A DNA stretch of 27,457 nucleotides from Bacteroidota bacterium (GTDB lineage Bacteria; Bacteroidota; Bacteroidia; Flavobacteriales_F; PHOS-HE28), in NCBI GenBank assembly GCA_023412755.1, contig JAEZCB010000007.1, positions 1-27,457 of the forward strand, written 5' to 3'. Shown here in pieces: positions 1 through 8,072 of this stretch. Under the pieces are notes generated by a model, which worked only from the letters and a program-made list of their open reading frames with translations, searched no databases and had not been told where the DNA came from. How positions within the stretch are numbered: position 1 is the first letter of the stretch; every line of letters begins with the position of its first letter. The position numbers and the translations under genes were made by a program.

Positions 1-49
1 TCCGTTTGACGGAAACCGTCACGGACCCCATATATCATTACTGAACCCC

Positions 50-895
50 ATGGCGAAGAGCGACGTGAAGACGCCGGCGAAGGAAGCCAAGACCAGCAGC
101 ACCAACGGCACAGCAGGCAGGGCGGGCAACGCCGCTATCAAAGCCGAGATCACCATCGCCGAAAAACTCGTAGAACTGTATCGTCTTCAGCACGTGGACT
201 CGCAGGTGGACAGGATCCGCATTCAGCGTGGTGAACTGCCCCTGGAGGTGCAGGACCTGGAGGACGAGGTGGCCGGACTGGAGACCAGGTTGCAGAAGCT
301 CCAGGATGAACTGCATGAAATGGAGGCGCAGGTCACCGACAAGCAGAACCTGATCAAGGACGCCAAGGCCCAGATCAAGAAATACGAGGGTCAGCAGAGC
401 AAGGTGCGCAACAACCGCGAGTACGATTCACTCTCCAAGGAGATCGAATTCCAGAATCTGGAGATCCAACTGGCCGAGAAGCGCATCAAGGAGGCCAAGT
501 CGGTGATCGAGCAAAAGAAGGAGGTGGTGGATAACAGCAGCACGTTGTTGGAAGAGCGCCGGAAGGATCTTGAAGTAAAGAAAAAGGAACTGAACGAGAT
601 CATCGGTGAGACCGAGAAGGAGGAGAAGGCGCTTCAGAAGAAGAGCGATGAGGCCGCAGGCCACATCGAAGAGCGGCTGTTGAGCGCCTATCACCGCATA
701 CGCACGAACGCGCGTAACGGCCTGGCCGTGGTTCCCGTGGAACGTGGAAGCTGTGGTGGCTGTTTCAATGCCATCCCACCCCAGCGCCAACTGGATATCG
801 GCAGCCACAAAAAGATCATCGTGTGCGAGCATTGCGGTCGCATCCTGGTGGATGACTATGTGGTGGACCGTGTAAAGGGCACCGATCAGAATTGA
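50..895 (+). CDS. Coiled-coil protein with C-terminal C4 zinc ribbon (DUF164/CT398-like)
   Basis: The 281-residue product starts with a Lys/Ala/Thr-rich, probably disordered stretch (about residues 1-30). A long charged helical region (about 35-205) has the heptad pattern of an antiparallel coiled coil. A zinc ribbon follows, with CxxC pairs at Cys235/Cys238 and Cys259/Cys262. This architecture matches the bacterial C4-type zinc ribbon family (DUF164, zf-RING_7), whose members are cytoplasmic and proposed to bind nucleic acid or act as chaperone-like adaptors; the exact role is unsettled. In many Bacteroidota it follows a Nif3-like gene, but only 49 bases lie upstream here, so this cannot be tested. 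The gene ends just before a strong terminator. The family call is firm, the function is not known. Confidence 0.85.
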   Translation: MAKSDVKTPAKEAKTSSTNGTAGRAGNAAIKAEITIAEKLVELYRLQHVDSQVDRIRIQRGELPLEVQDLEDEVAGLETRLQKLQDELHEMEAQVTDKQNLIKDAKAQIKKYEGQQSKVRNNREYDSLSKEIEFQNLEIQLAEKRIKEAKSVIEQKKEVVDNSSTLLEERRKDLEVKKKELNEIIGETEKEEKALQKKSDEAAGHIEERLLSAYHRIRTNARNGLAVVPVERGSCGGCFNAIPPQRQLDIGSHKKIIVCEHCGRILVDDYVVDRVKGTDQN

Positions 896-917
896 TCCAA
901 CCTAACTAGAGGAACTG

Positions 918-946
918 AAAAAGCCTGCGGCTACGCAGGCTTTTTT
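918..946. terminator. Bidirectional rho-independent terminator
   Basis: A perfect 12-bp stem (918-929 with 934-945) closes a GCTA loop. Its GC-rich core is flanked by an A-run on the left and a T-run on the right, so it can end transcription from both sides. It lies between the convergent ends of the zinc-ribbon gene (+) and trkA (-), where a shared terminator is expected. Confidence 0.9.
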
Positions 947-964
947 CTTGGGCCACTTTGGAAC

Positions 965-1654
965 TCAATCGTTCTCCCCAGTGAAGCGGACCACTTCACT
1001 TTTAGTTCCGAACAACACCAGTATATCACCTTTTGATGGAACGAAATCAGGATCCATCACCCCGAGTGCGCCCAGCTTGATCGAGCGCCGCCCCAGGAAG
1101 CTCTTCTCACTCTCCTTGCGCAGCACGGTGACCAAACCCAACTGGCGCTGGCGGAGCTCCTCGATCTGGTTCAAGGGCTTGCCCACGAACTTGTCCGGAA
1201 CCACGATCTCCGCGATGATGAAACCGCCCGGCAATTCGAATTGATCCACGAGCCGGCGCAGATTCAGCTTTCGTGCCAGACCCTCAGCTGCTTTCTCCTC
1301 CGGGTGTACGATATCCGTTACGCCCATTGAATTGAGCACCATCTCATGCAAGGGATTGATCGCACGGCTTATCACGCGCTTCACCTTCATGTTCACAAGA
1401 ATGGCCGTGGTCATGATGTTGGCGCCTTCATCCTCTCCGATGGCCACCACGGCGGCATCCACATCACTGAGCGGAAGTGTGCTCACTGCCTGCGGGTCGT
1501 TGCTCTCCAGGCACACCGCATAGGAGACATGGTTCTTCACGAAATCCACCTGTGACATGGCATGATCGATGGCGATCACTTCATGGCCCATCTGGGTTAG
1601 CTTCAATGACAGGTGCCTTCCGAAATTGCCAAGGCCGAAAACCGCGATCTTCAT
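965..1654 (-). CDS. trkA: TrkA/KtrA-type potassium uptake regulatory subunit
   Basis: This is a 229-residue cytoplasmic RCK protein that gates a Trk/Ktr K+ channel according to bound nucleotide. The N-terminal Rossmann fold has the GxGxxG motif GLGNFG (residues 7-12) and an acidic residue, Asp30, at the end of the second strand, suited to binding the ribose of NAD(H) or an adenine nucleotide. A TrkA_C (RCK_C) domain fills about residues 140-225. The size fits a single-RCK KtrA rather than the two-domain E. coli TrkA. The start lies 7 nt after the stop of the channel gene, so the two form one transcription unit and almost certainly one complex. The family call is firm; the choice between Trk and Ktr naming is not. 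Confidence 0.93.
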   Translation of the reverse strand: MKIAVFGLGNFGRHLSLKLTQMGHEVIAIDHAMSQVDFVKNHVSYAVCLESNDPQAVSTLPLSDVDAAVVAIGEDEGANIMTTAILVNMKVKRVISRAINPLHEMVLNSMGVTDIVHPEEKAAEGLARKLNLRRLVDQFELPGGFIIAEIVVPDKFVGKPLNQIEELRQRQLGLVTVLRKESEKSFLGRRSIKLGALGVMDPDFVPSKGDILVLFGTKSEVVRFTGEND

Positions 1655-1661
1655 GTGTGCA

Positions 1662-3422
1662 TCAATTGATGAGTATGTCCTCCTTTGGGTATCGGTAGGA
1701 TGTGACCTGTACCTGCCGGAGCACGGCCACCAAAAGGTTCAGCGCGCTCACCCGGCCAACGAACATCACCACGCTCAGTATCAGCCGCGCCGGTTCCGAA
1801 AGTTCGGGCGTGGAACCCATGGAAAGGCCAACGGTGAGGTAGGCGGAAAAACATTCGAATGCGATGGGCAGCAGATCCTGTCCCCGCTCCAGCGAGGCAA
1901 TGATTGAGATGGAGAGACCCAGGAATACAAGTGAGAGCACGATGTGGGAGAATGCGCGGCGGATGCTGAGGTTGCTTATCTCCCGGCCGCCGTATTCCAC
2001 CCTGTTCCTGCCCCTGGCCGTGGCGAATACGGTTAGTGTGGCTATGGCGAAAGTGGTGGTCTTGATCCCGCCTGCGGTGCTACCAGGCGATCCACCGATG
2101 TACATCAGCAACAGGATGATCATGATGGAGGGGATCGAGAGCAGACCTGCTGGCAATACGGCGAAGCCGCAGGAACGGGGTGTAGCACCGGTGAAGAATG
2201 CCGCTGTGATGCGGCCCCACCAACTCTGGTGTTCCGCCAATGCACCATTCCATTCGAATACGAGAATGGCCGTGGTACCTATTATGAGAAGGATCAACGT
2301 GGTCTGCAACACAAGGCGTGTGCTCAGGTTCACGATCCTCGGATGCCTTTGCATGGGAATGCCCATGGCCAGGCGCCGGAACCCTCCCACGATCCATAAA
2401 CGGATATAACGGCCGAAGTTGAAGATGATCCCAAAACCCAATCCACCGGCGATGAAGAGCAGAGCGATCACCCACATCAACGGGTAATTGAAGCGGAATG
2501 GCATCTCTTCGATACCTGCTCCAAAAGTGGAGAATCCGGCATTATTGAATGCCGAAATGCTGTGGAACGCCGAGAAGAAGAGCCTGTCGCCCAGGTTGGG
2601 ATAGAGGTTTTCCGGGATGGTGGTGAAGATGAAGGCCATGCCGATGGCTTCCACTGTGATGGTGAAGAGGATCACCTGGGTGATGAAAGTACGGGCGTTG
2701 CCAAGCGAGGTCTGTGAGATATCCCGGATCCGCAGCTGTTCTTCCAACGAGGTGCGGCCTTTAAAAAAGAAGGCGAAGAAGCTTGTGAAGGTCATCACTC
2801 CCAGACCACCCAGCTGGAAAAGCAGCATAAGCACGCATTGGCCCATGAAGGTGAGATCCTGGCCCACATCGATCACGGTGAGGCCTGTGACACATACCGC
2901 AGAGGTGGACATGAAGATGGCATCCACCATGGAGATCGGCCGCGTGGTGGTGTTTGGCAGCATAAGGAGCGCTGCGCCGATGGAAATAAGCAGAACGAAG
3001 CTGGCCGCGAAGAGCAGCGCAGGATTGAAAACCGTGCTGTGCCGGCCGATCTCCAGGCGGGACAGTTCTATGAACATGAAGAAGAGCAGGAACACCAGAT
3101 GAGGCCAGTGATAATCATGATCCACCAATCGCAGTCCCGCTGGCCGCACATAGATGAGCAGTAATGCTGCTATGAACCAGATGGCCTCCGCCTTTCTCAC
3201 CCGCTCATTGCGGAGCAGCGTGCGCAGCATACTTCCCAACGTCACGAAGGCGGCTGCCGCCACCAGGCCATAGCTGAGCCGGTCCAGAAGCTGTTCCGTG
3301 GCAGCATCCGCGCGGTAACCGAATTCCAGTAAAAAAAGGAATACGGCGAGTATGATCACGATCGCCCTCGCCAGGCCGACGACCTCCTTGCGAAGCACCG
3401 TGCGCAAGAGGGTGGTCTTCAT
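1662..3422 (-). CDS. trkH: TrkH/KtrB-type potassium transporter, membrane subunit
   Basis: The product is a 586-residue integral membrane protein of the inner membrane. The four pore-loop repeats of the Trk/Ktr/HKT superfamily are visible in order: AVCVTGLTV, SAFNNAGFST, TPRSCGF and AYLTVGLS, each keeping the filter glycine. The third loop is slightly unusual, since this position often reads T-x-T-A-G-F. The protein is longer than typical KtrB (about 440-490 residues) because about 125 N-terminal residues carry four extra predicted membrane helices before the first core M1 segment. It is followed directly by its RCK partner gene. A good Bacteroidota-type promoter lies just upstream (see 3461-3491), so the pair is probably transcribed on its own. 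Confidence 0.93.
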   Translation of the reverse strand: MKTTLLRTVLRKEVVGLARAIVIILAVFLFLLEFGYRADAATEQLLDRLSYGLVAAAAFVTLGSMLRTLLRNERVRKAEAIWFIAALLLIYVRPAGLRLVDHDYHWPHLVFLLFFMFIELSRLEIGRHSTVFNPALLFAASFVLLISIGAALLMLPNTTTRPISMVDAIFMSTSAVCVTGLTVIDVGQDLTFMGQCVLMLLFQLGGLGVMTFTSFFAFFFKGRTSLEEQLRIRDISQTSLGNARTFITQVILFTITVEAIGMAFIFTTIPENLYPNLGDRLFFSAFHSISAFNNAGFSTFGAGIEEMPFRFNYPLMWVIALLFIAGGLGFGIIFNFGRYIRLWIVGGFRRLAMGIPMQRHPRIVNLSTRLVLQTTLILLIIGTTAILVFEWNGALAEHQSWWGRITAAFFTGATPRSCGFAVLPAGLLSIPSIMIILLLMYIGGSPGSTAGGIKTTTFAIATLTVFATARGRNRVEYGGREISNLSIRRAFSHIVLSLVFLGLSISIIASLERGQDLLPIAFECFSAYLTVGLSMGSTPELSEPARLILSVVMFVGRVSALNLLVAVLRQVQVTSYRYPKEDILIN

Positions 3423-3460
3423 GCGTGCCGCGGGCTAGGGTACATTTCCGCGAAAGGGGG

Positions 3461-3491
3461 CAAAACTAGAGGGGAGGATGATGGTATTCAA
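3461..3491 (-). promoter_or_regulatory. Putative Bacteroidota promoter for trkH-trkA
   Basis: On the minus strand the sequence TAGTTTTG (3461-3468) matches the Bacteroidota -7 consensus TAnnTTTG at every fixed position. A TTG (3489-3491) lies 20 nt upstream, in the range expected for the -33 element. Transcription would start near 3454 and give a leader of about 30 nt before the trkH ATG. The -33 element overlaps the stop codon of the upstream gene. This is a motif match only, with no transcript data. Confidence 0.5.
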
Positions 3492-6127
3492 TGGCCATTG
3501 TGGATGGGAAGCGTATAAGCCATGACCCTGCCATCCGGTGTGGCCGTTATCAGTTCCAGTGCACCATCCAGATTCAGGTCTGCGACCGCGGGAGGTACGG
3601 AACCGGCCACGGCACTCCCAGGGATCTCACGGCCGGAATCATCCAGCAGCACCACGCTACCCATTTCCGGCCTCATGATGCTGATCACGCGACCGTTCTT
3701 ATTCACCGGATGCACAGCCAGCTCGGTCGCCAGCACGGTGTTGAAGGTCCGCTGAAAGGCCGGCCTTCCTTCGTGCCGCACCTCCAGCGTGTCTCCATGG
3801 ATACGGGCCAATTCGAAAACACCATCGCTATTCAGATCTATCGCGCATTGATGGCCTTGCGTTCCAGCCGCACCCAATGTGTGCACCGACCCTCCGAATG
3901 TGCCCTGCTGCACAATGCCTTCACCATCGCTCCAGATCACATAGGAGGACATGATGTCCGAACCAGGCACGATGGCCACGACCCTGGGGTCATTACCGAT
4001 CGTGAGTGCCGTCCTTTCTCTTACGGCGCCCCGCCGATCCAGAATGTGTAACCTGCCATTGCGATCCGCGAACACCAGGTAGTCTTTGTTCTTTATCCGA
4101 AGGTGATGCAGGGAGCAGGCCGCATCAGCATCCAGACGAGGCTTTTCCCAGCCATTCACCTGCTGGCCATCCAACGCGAAGTTCAGGATCCGGTGATCAT
4201 CTGTACCTAAAAAGACACGATACTCCTTGTCATTCTCATAGTCCATCACGGCCAGCGGAGTCACTGCCTTACTACGCAGAACCACTGGAAAACCGGTCAC
4301 ATCCCGGCCGTTCCGATCGATCAGATGGATCTTGTCCGCGCTGTTGAACAACAGTTGCAATTTTCCATTCTTGTAGCGATCCACCTGGTGTACGGATCCC
4401 ATGATCGGTCCCTCCAGCTTTCGTGTCCACAGCACCTTGCCTGTGCTTCCGATCAGGTGGAGGTTATGTTCCACATCCTGCACCAGTACTTCATTGGTGT
4501 TGTTGTTATGGTTGCGTACGATGATGGGCCGATGTTCCACCTGCGCCACCAGTTCGGTGCTCCAGAGCATACCATGGGCCTGCTGTTCCAGTGGCGCATG
4601 CTGTATGCCTGCCACCACATGGAAATGGCCACGCTGGCCCGGACCCACCTGGATCGACACGCCGCCGATCCTTTGTAACAGATCCTCATGTTCATTCCAT
4701 GGCGCCTGCCTGGAAGGCCTCAACCGATCACCTATCATGTGCCGTGCGCGAGCGAGATCACACCACCAGAGCATGCCCTGGGCATCGCTTATACGCTGGA
4801 ACCAGGCCGAGGTGCGCTCATCTTCCGCCAGTGAGTTACCATCATTCCATGCATCGATGGATGCGCGCAAAGATCCAGGTGTGGTGCTGAACAGTAGGAT
4901 GTCGCCCAGCGAGATCCACCAGGGGTGCTGGAACTCCTTGAACTCCGGTCCCAGCAACCGTGGAAGTGCATCTGCCACAGCGGTACGTTGTATAAGAACA
5001 CCGCGATATTCCTGCTGTTCACATGGTGTACCATCCGCACAGAGAGCTTCCAAGCTTCGCCGGGCCCGATCTGGATCCTCCGCCTGCAGGAATGCCCATC
5101 GCTGAATTCCTTCACCCGCATCGGCCCAGGCCCTGCCCATGGATCCCATCACCCATGAAAAGTGGGCCTCGGCCAATTCTGGTGCGGGGGCTTCCGCATG
5201 CAGCCCCTCCAGGTACTGGGCAGGGTCGCTGATGTGGTGCAGATGAAGTGCGAACACATCCGCTGGTAGAACGCGCGTAACGCCAATGGGACCCGCGCCC
5301 TGCGTACGCAAGGCCTGTAATGAAGGCGGATCCTGGTGCGTGGAAAGGAGTCCGCTCATGAGCAGGGCATCCGGTCTTGAGCGAAGATCCATGGCCACCC
5401 AGCCATCGGGCACTTCAACATGATCCAGCATCTCCGGAAGTACCCAGCTTTCAATGATCCGTGCCCAACGCCGCAGGTGGATCAAGGCATTGGCATCGGT
5501 GCTCGCCCCCCAGGTGTCGCGCATGCGCGCCAGGAGGCTGTCCTGTAGCACATGGTCCGGAGACTGGATCTGTAGTACCGCCTCCTCGAGCATTTGTGGG
5601 GAGGTGGCGGCCAGCCAGGTGGCATCATAGCACCGTATGTACAGCGGAGGCAGTGCGGTGTCCGGCCGTAGTTCCACCACCTCCCCCAGCGCCAATCCAC
5701 GCTGGGCGGTATCATCCAGTTGAAGTGCGAGAGCGTATGCCTTGGCATGATCGGCGGTACGTGGGCATGCTATGATGAGGGCACCCGCGCCATCGCCTTC
5801 ACGCATGATGCTCACCAGCAGTGGAAGTTCATCCAAAGCTTGGGAAAGCATCTTGTTCTCACGTTGGCGTTCCACGACACCAGCCACCAGGCGGTTAGCG
5901 GCGGCCATGGAAGGGATCAACTCCAGCGCCTCCCAAAGTTGGGAGGTGTGTGTGAAGCGATCCCAGCCCTGCATGGCATCAGGGATCCGCAAGATCATGG
6001 CGCTGTTCGCGGGAACGGCATGCCATGGATCATTGGTTGTGGTGGAGTGGCGGCCAGGCTCGAAGAACAGCAGGAAGGCCGCGCCCACGACCGCGATCAA
6101 TAGGATGACGGTCAATATGCGGCGCAT
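3488..6127 (-). CDS. Large membrane-anchored DUF3352-like protein with C-terminal propeller-like repeats
   Basis: The 879-residue product has a single N-terminal hydrophobic segment (about residues 4-22) that is a signal peptide or anchor without a lipobox cysteine, so the body should lie in the periplasm. Residues about 35-520 resemble the DUF3352 family, whose role is unknown. The second half (about 530-875) is rich in short beta-strand units of the form I-D-R-N-G, and its last 100 residues have two DLNxDG loops (DLNSDGVFEL and DLNLDGALEL) like the calcium-binding loops of FG-GAP/VCBS propeller blades. I infer a secreted or anchored structural or binding protein. No catalytic motif is recognised. 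It is followed by trkH, but the promoter between them argues that the link is not tight. Confidence 0.75.
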   Translation of the reverse strand: MRRILTVILLIAVVGAAFLLFFEPGRHSTTTNDPWHAVPANSAMILRIPDAMQGWDRFTHTSQLWEALELIPSMAAANRLVAGVVERQRENKMLSQALDELPLLVSIMREGDGAGALIIACPRTADHAKAYALALQLDDTAQRGLALGEVVELRPDTALPPLYIRCYDATWLAATSPQMLEEAVLQIQSPDHVLQDSLLARMRDTWGASTDANALIHLRRWARIIESWVLPEMLDHVEVPDGWVAMDLRSRPDALLMSGLLSTHQDPPSLQALRTQGAGPIGVTRVLPADVFALHLHHISDPAQYLEGLHAEAPAPELAEAHFSWVMGSMGRAWADAGEGIQRWAFLQAEDPDRARRSLEALCADGTPCEQQEYRGVLIQRTAVADALPRLLGPEFKEFQHPWWISLGDILLFSTTPGSLRASIDAWNDGNSLAEDERTSAWFQRISDAQGMLWWCDLARARHMIGDRLRPSRQAPWNEHEDLLQRIGGVSIQVGPGQRGHFHVVAGIQHAPLEQQAHGMLWSTELVAQVEHRPIIVRNHNNNTNEVLVQDVEHNLHLIGSTGKVLWTRKLEGPIMGSVHQVDRYKNGKLQLLFNSADKIHLIDRNGRDVTGFPVVLRSKAVTPLAVMDYENDKEYRVFLGTDDHRILNFALDGQQVNGWEKPRLDADAACSLHHLRIKNKDYLVFADRNGRLHILDRRGAVRERTALTIGNDPRVVAIVPGSDIMSSYVIWSDGEGIVQQGTFGGSVHTLGAAGTQGHQCAIDLNSDGVFELARIHGDTLEVRHEGRPAFQRTFNTVLATELAVHPVNKNGRVISIMRPEMGSVVLLDDSGREIPGSAVAGSVPPAVADLNLDGALELITATPDGRVMAYTLPIHNGH

Positions 6128-6137
6128 GGTAAGTGAT

Positions 6138-6145
6138 CAAAAGTA
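6138..6145 (-). promoter_or_regulatory. Possible -7 promoter element before the DUF3352-like gene
   Basis: The minus-strand octamer TACTTTTG is an exact match to the Bacteroidota -7 consensus TAnnTTTG. No TTG occurs at the right distance upstream, and the implied transcript start is only a few bases from the ATG at 6127. It is therefore weaker than the trkH candidate and would imply a very short leader. Confidence 0.25.
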
Positions 6146-6222
6146 CCCGGGCGCACCGGGATGATCCAGGACCCATCTACGGGCCTTTGCACAATGCGAT
6201 GTGTACTTCAGCGGGAAAACAC

Positions 6223-6843
6223 TCACTGCGCGAAGTCCAGATCCAACTCCGCCTCCGAATAATTAAGCCGGAAACTCTGCCGGTGGTGCTCCGTTGGCCC
6301 CAACCGTTGCAAAGCCTCACGATGTTCCACCGTGGGATACCCCTTGTTGCTGATCCAAAGGTATTCGGGATGCCGCGTATGCAACTCCATCATCATCGCA
6401 TCCCTGTGGGTCTTTGCGAGAATGCTTGCCGCGGCGATGTTGCGGAATCGGCCATCGCCCTCGATCATGCAGGTATGCGGAATGTGCGGGTAGGGACGGA
6501 AGCGGTTGCCGTCTATGAGCAGGTGTTGCGGTACCATGCCCAACGCCGCGATCGCGCGGTGCATGGCGAGGAACGAGGCATGCAGGATGTTGATCTGATC
6601 GATCTCTTCCGTGGTAGCAACGGCCACGGACCAGGCCAGGGCACGTTCCTCTATCAACAGGCGTAATTCCGCACGTTGCTCCGCATTCAATTTCTTGCTA
6701 TCGTCCAGCCCGGGCAGTCTCACTCTTGGCGGCAGGATCACCGCTGCGGCCACTACAGGTCCGGCGAGGCAACCGCGTCCCGCTTCATCGCACCCGGCCT
6801 CGATGGATCCTTTCAGGTATTGCGGTGCCAGGGCCATGGCCAC
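6223..6843 (-). CDS. rnhB: Ribonuclease HII
   Basis: This 206-residue cytoplasmic nuclease nicks the RNA strand of RNA/DNA hybrids and removes single ribonucleotides from DNA. The signature CDEAGRG holds the metal-binding Asp19 and Glu20. The third catalytic acidic residue is Asp111 in LLIDGNRF, and the conserved block IAAASILAKTHRD follows. The length is typical for bacterial RNase HII and no domain is missing. The ATG used gives a short lead-in of about 12 residues, and Met3 is an equally possible start. A 95-nt gap separates it from the next gene downstream, so co-transcription is uncertain. Confidence 0.95.
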   Translation of the reverse strand: MAMALAPQYLKGSIEAGCDEAGRGCLAGPVVAAAVILPPRVRLPGLDDSKKLNAEQRAELRLLIEERALAWSVAVATTEEIDQINILHASFLAMHRAIAALGMVPQHLLIDGNRFRPYPHIPHTCMIEGDGRFRNIAAASILAKTHRDAMMMELHTRHPEYLWISNKGYPTVEHREALQRLGPTEHHRQSFRLNYSEAELDLDFAQ

Positions 6844-6898
6844 GAATGTAGAAGCCTTGGGCGCAGCCCGTGGGGATCGTTGAAAAATGCCCCGTACC

Positions 6899-8032
6899 TC
6901 AGGTTCGATCGGCGATCATCCGTTCAAAACTCAGCCATAGCGCATGGGCGGCATTATCCCAGGTGAAGCGTTCACTCCTGGCGATGCCCCGCTCGCGCAT
7001 GGTGGTCCGCAGTTGTTCATCGGTGGCCACCCGGTGAAGAGCGTGCATGATGCTATCAACGTCGAACGGATCGCAATAGATGGCGGCATCACCACCCACT
7101 TCCGGCAAGCTGGTTGTATTCGCCGTCACCACCGGAACACCGCAGCGCATGGCCTCTGCCACCGGGATCCCGAAACCTTCGAAGTAACTCACGAAGGCCA
7201 GTGCCTCCGCCGCACCCAATGCATGGCCTAGTCGCTCCTGGTCCAAACGGCCGGTAAAGAGCACGCGATCCTTATGCACCATGGATGACCAGGCCTGCTT
7301 CATGCGATCATCCCACCAGAAACTTTCCCCCACGATCAGCAGCCGGTGGGTCAGCGTGTGTTGTTGAATGAGCCGATCGAAAGCCTGGAGCAACCGGGCG
7401 ATGTTCTTTCGCGGATGAAGTGAACCTACGGCGATGAAATAAGGGTGTCCCTGGCTGTATCGCTCCCGTGCCACAACCTTCTCATGGTCTTCCAAAGGCT
7501 GAAAGGACGAACCGACTCCGTTGTACACCACGTCCATTCGTTCCGCTTCCACGCCATAGGTGGCCGCGATGTCCTTACGGGAATATTTACTTACCGTGGC
7601 GATGCGATCGGCCTGTCGGGCGAAGCGAGGAAAATGGCTGCGATAGTAACGGCTGTAAGCGCGGGGTAGATCTTCCGGGTGATGTTCGAAATTCAGATCA
7701 TGGATCACGGCCAGGGAAGGCACCTTGGTATTATGCGGAAGAAAGCCGTCCGGGCTGATGAAGGCATCCGCATCCAGTCTGCGAAGCTTCCACGGAAGCA
7801 TGATGCCGAACCAGAGCCGATAGAGGAGCGGATGGCGGGTCGGCGGTGGAAGCACGGTTCCGCGCACATTCTCCGCATAGATGAAACGTGGGTCGAATTG
7901 GCGATCGAAGATGAAGATGAATTCATGCTCCGGATGTGCCTTCGTGATGCGCGAAAGTGTTTCATGCGTGAACCAGCCGATGCCTTCCAGCTTGCCTGCG
8001 AGCAGCAGGCGGGTATTCACAGCGATGCGCAT
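6899..8032 (-). CDS. GT4-family glycosyltransferase
   Basis: This 377-residue GT-B fold enzyme moves a sugar from a nucleotide-sugar donor to a growing glycan on the cytoplasmic side of the membrane. The C-terminal half shows the family hallmarks: AVGSLHPRKN at the start of the donor domain and the E-x7-E motif EGFGIPVAE, followed by RCGVPVVTAN. The N-terminal acceptor domain starts with the usual MRIAVNTRLL and contains a glycine-rich loop. Length and layout are complete. It lies next to an acyltransferase and a divergent flippase/Wzz/ligase operon, so it probably acts in surface-polysaccharide assembly. Donor and acceptor cannot be told from sequence. Confidence 0.9.
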   Translation of the reverse strand: MRIAVNTRLLLAGKLEGIGWFTHETLSRITKAHPEHEFIFIFDRQFDPRFIYAENVRGTVLPPPTRHPLLYRLWFGIMLPWKLRRLDADAFISPDGFLPHNTKVPSLAVIHDLNFEHHPEDLPRAYSRYYRSHFPRFARQADRIATVSKYSRKDIAATYGVEAERMDVVYNGVGSSFQPLEDHEKVVARERYSQGHPYFIAVGSLHPRKNIARLLQAFDRLIQQHTLTHRLLIVGESFWWDDRMKQAWSSMVHKDRVLFTGRLDQERLGHALGAAEALAFVSYFEGFGIPVAEAMRCGVPVVTANTTSLPEVGGDAAIYCDPFDVDSIMHALHRVATDEQLRTTMRERGIARSERFTWDNAAHALWLSFERMIADRT

Positions 8033-8072
8033 GAGCGGCGCAAAGGTGTGCAGCGGCGGGTTAAGTAACTAT

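Noticed and set aside
7..21. Short inverted repeat (6-bp stem, 3-nt loop) at the window start
   Set aside because: The stem is short, has no T-run and is next to an unseen upstream gene, so it cannot be called a terminator.
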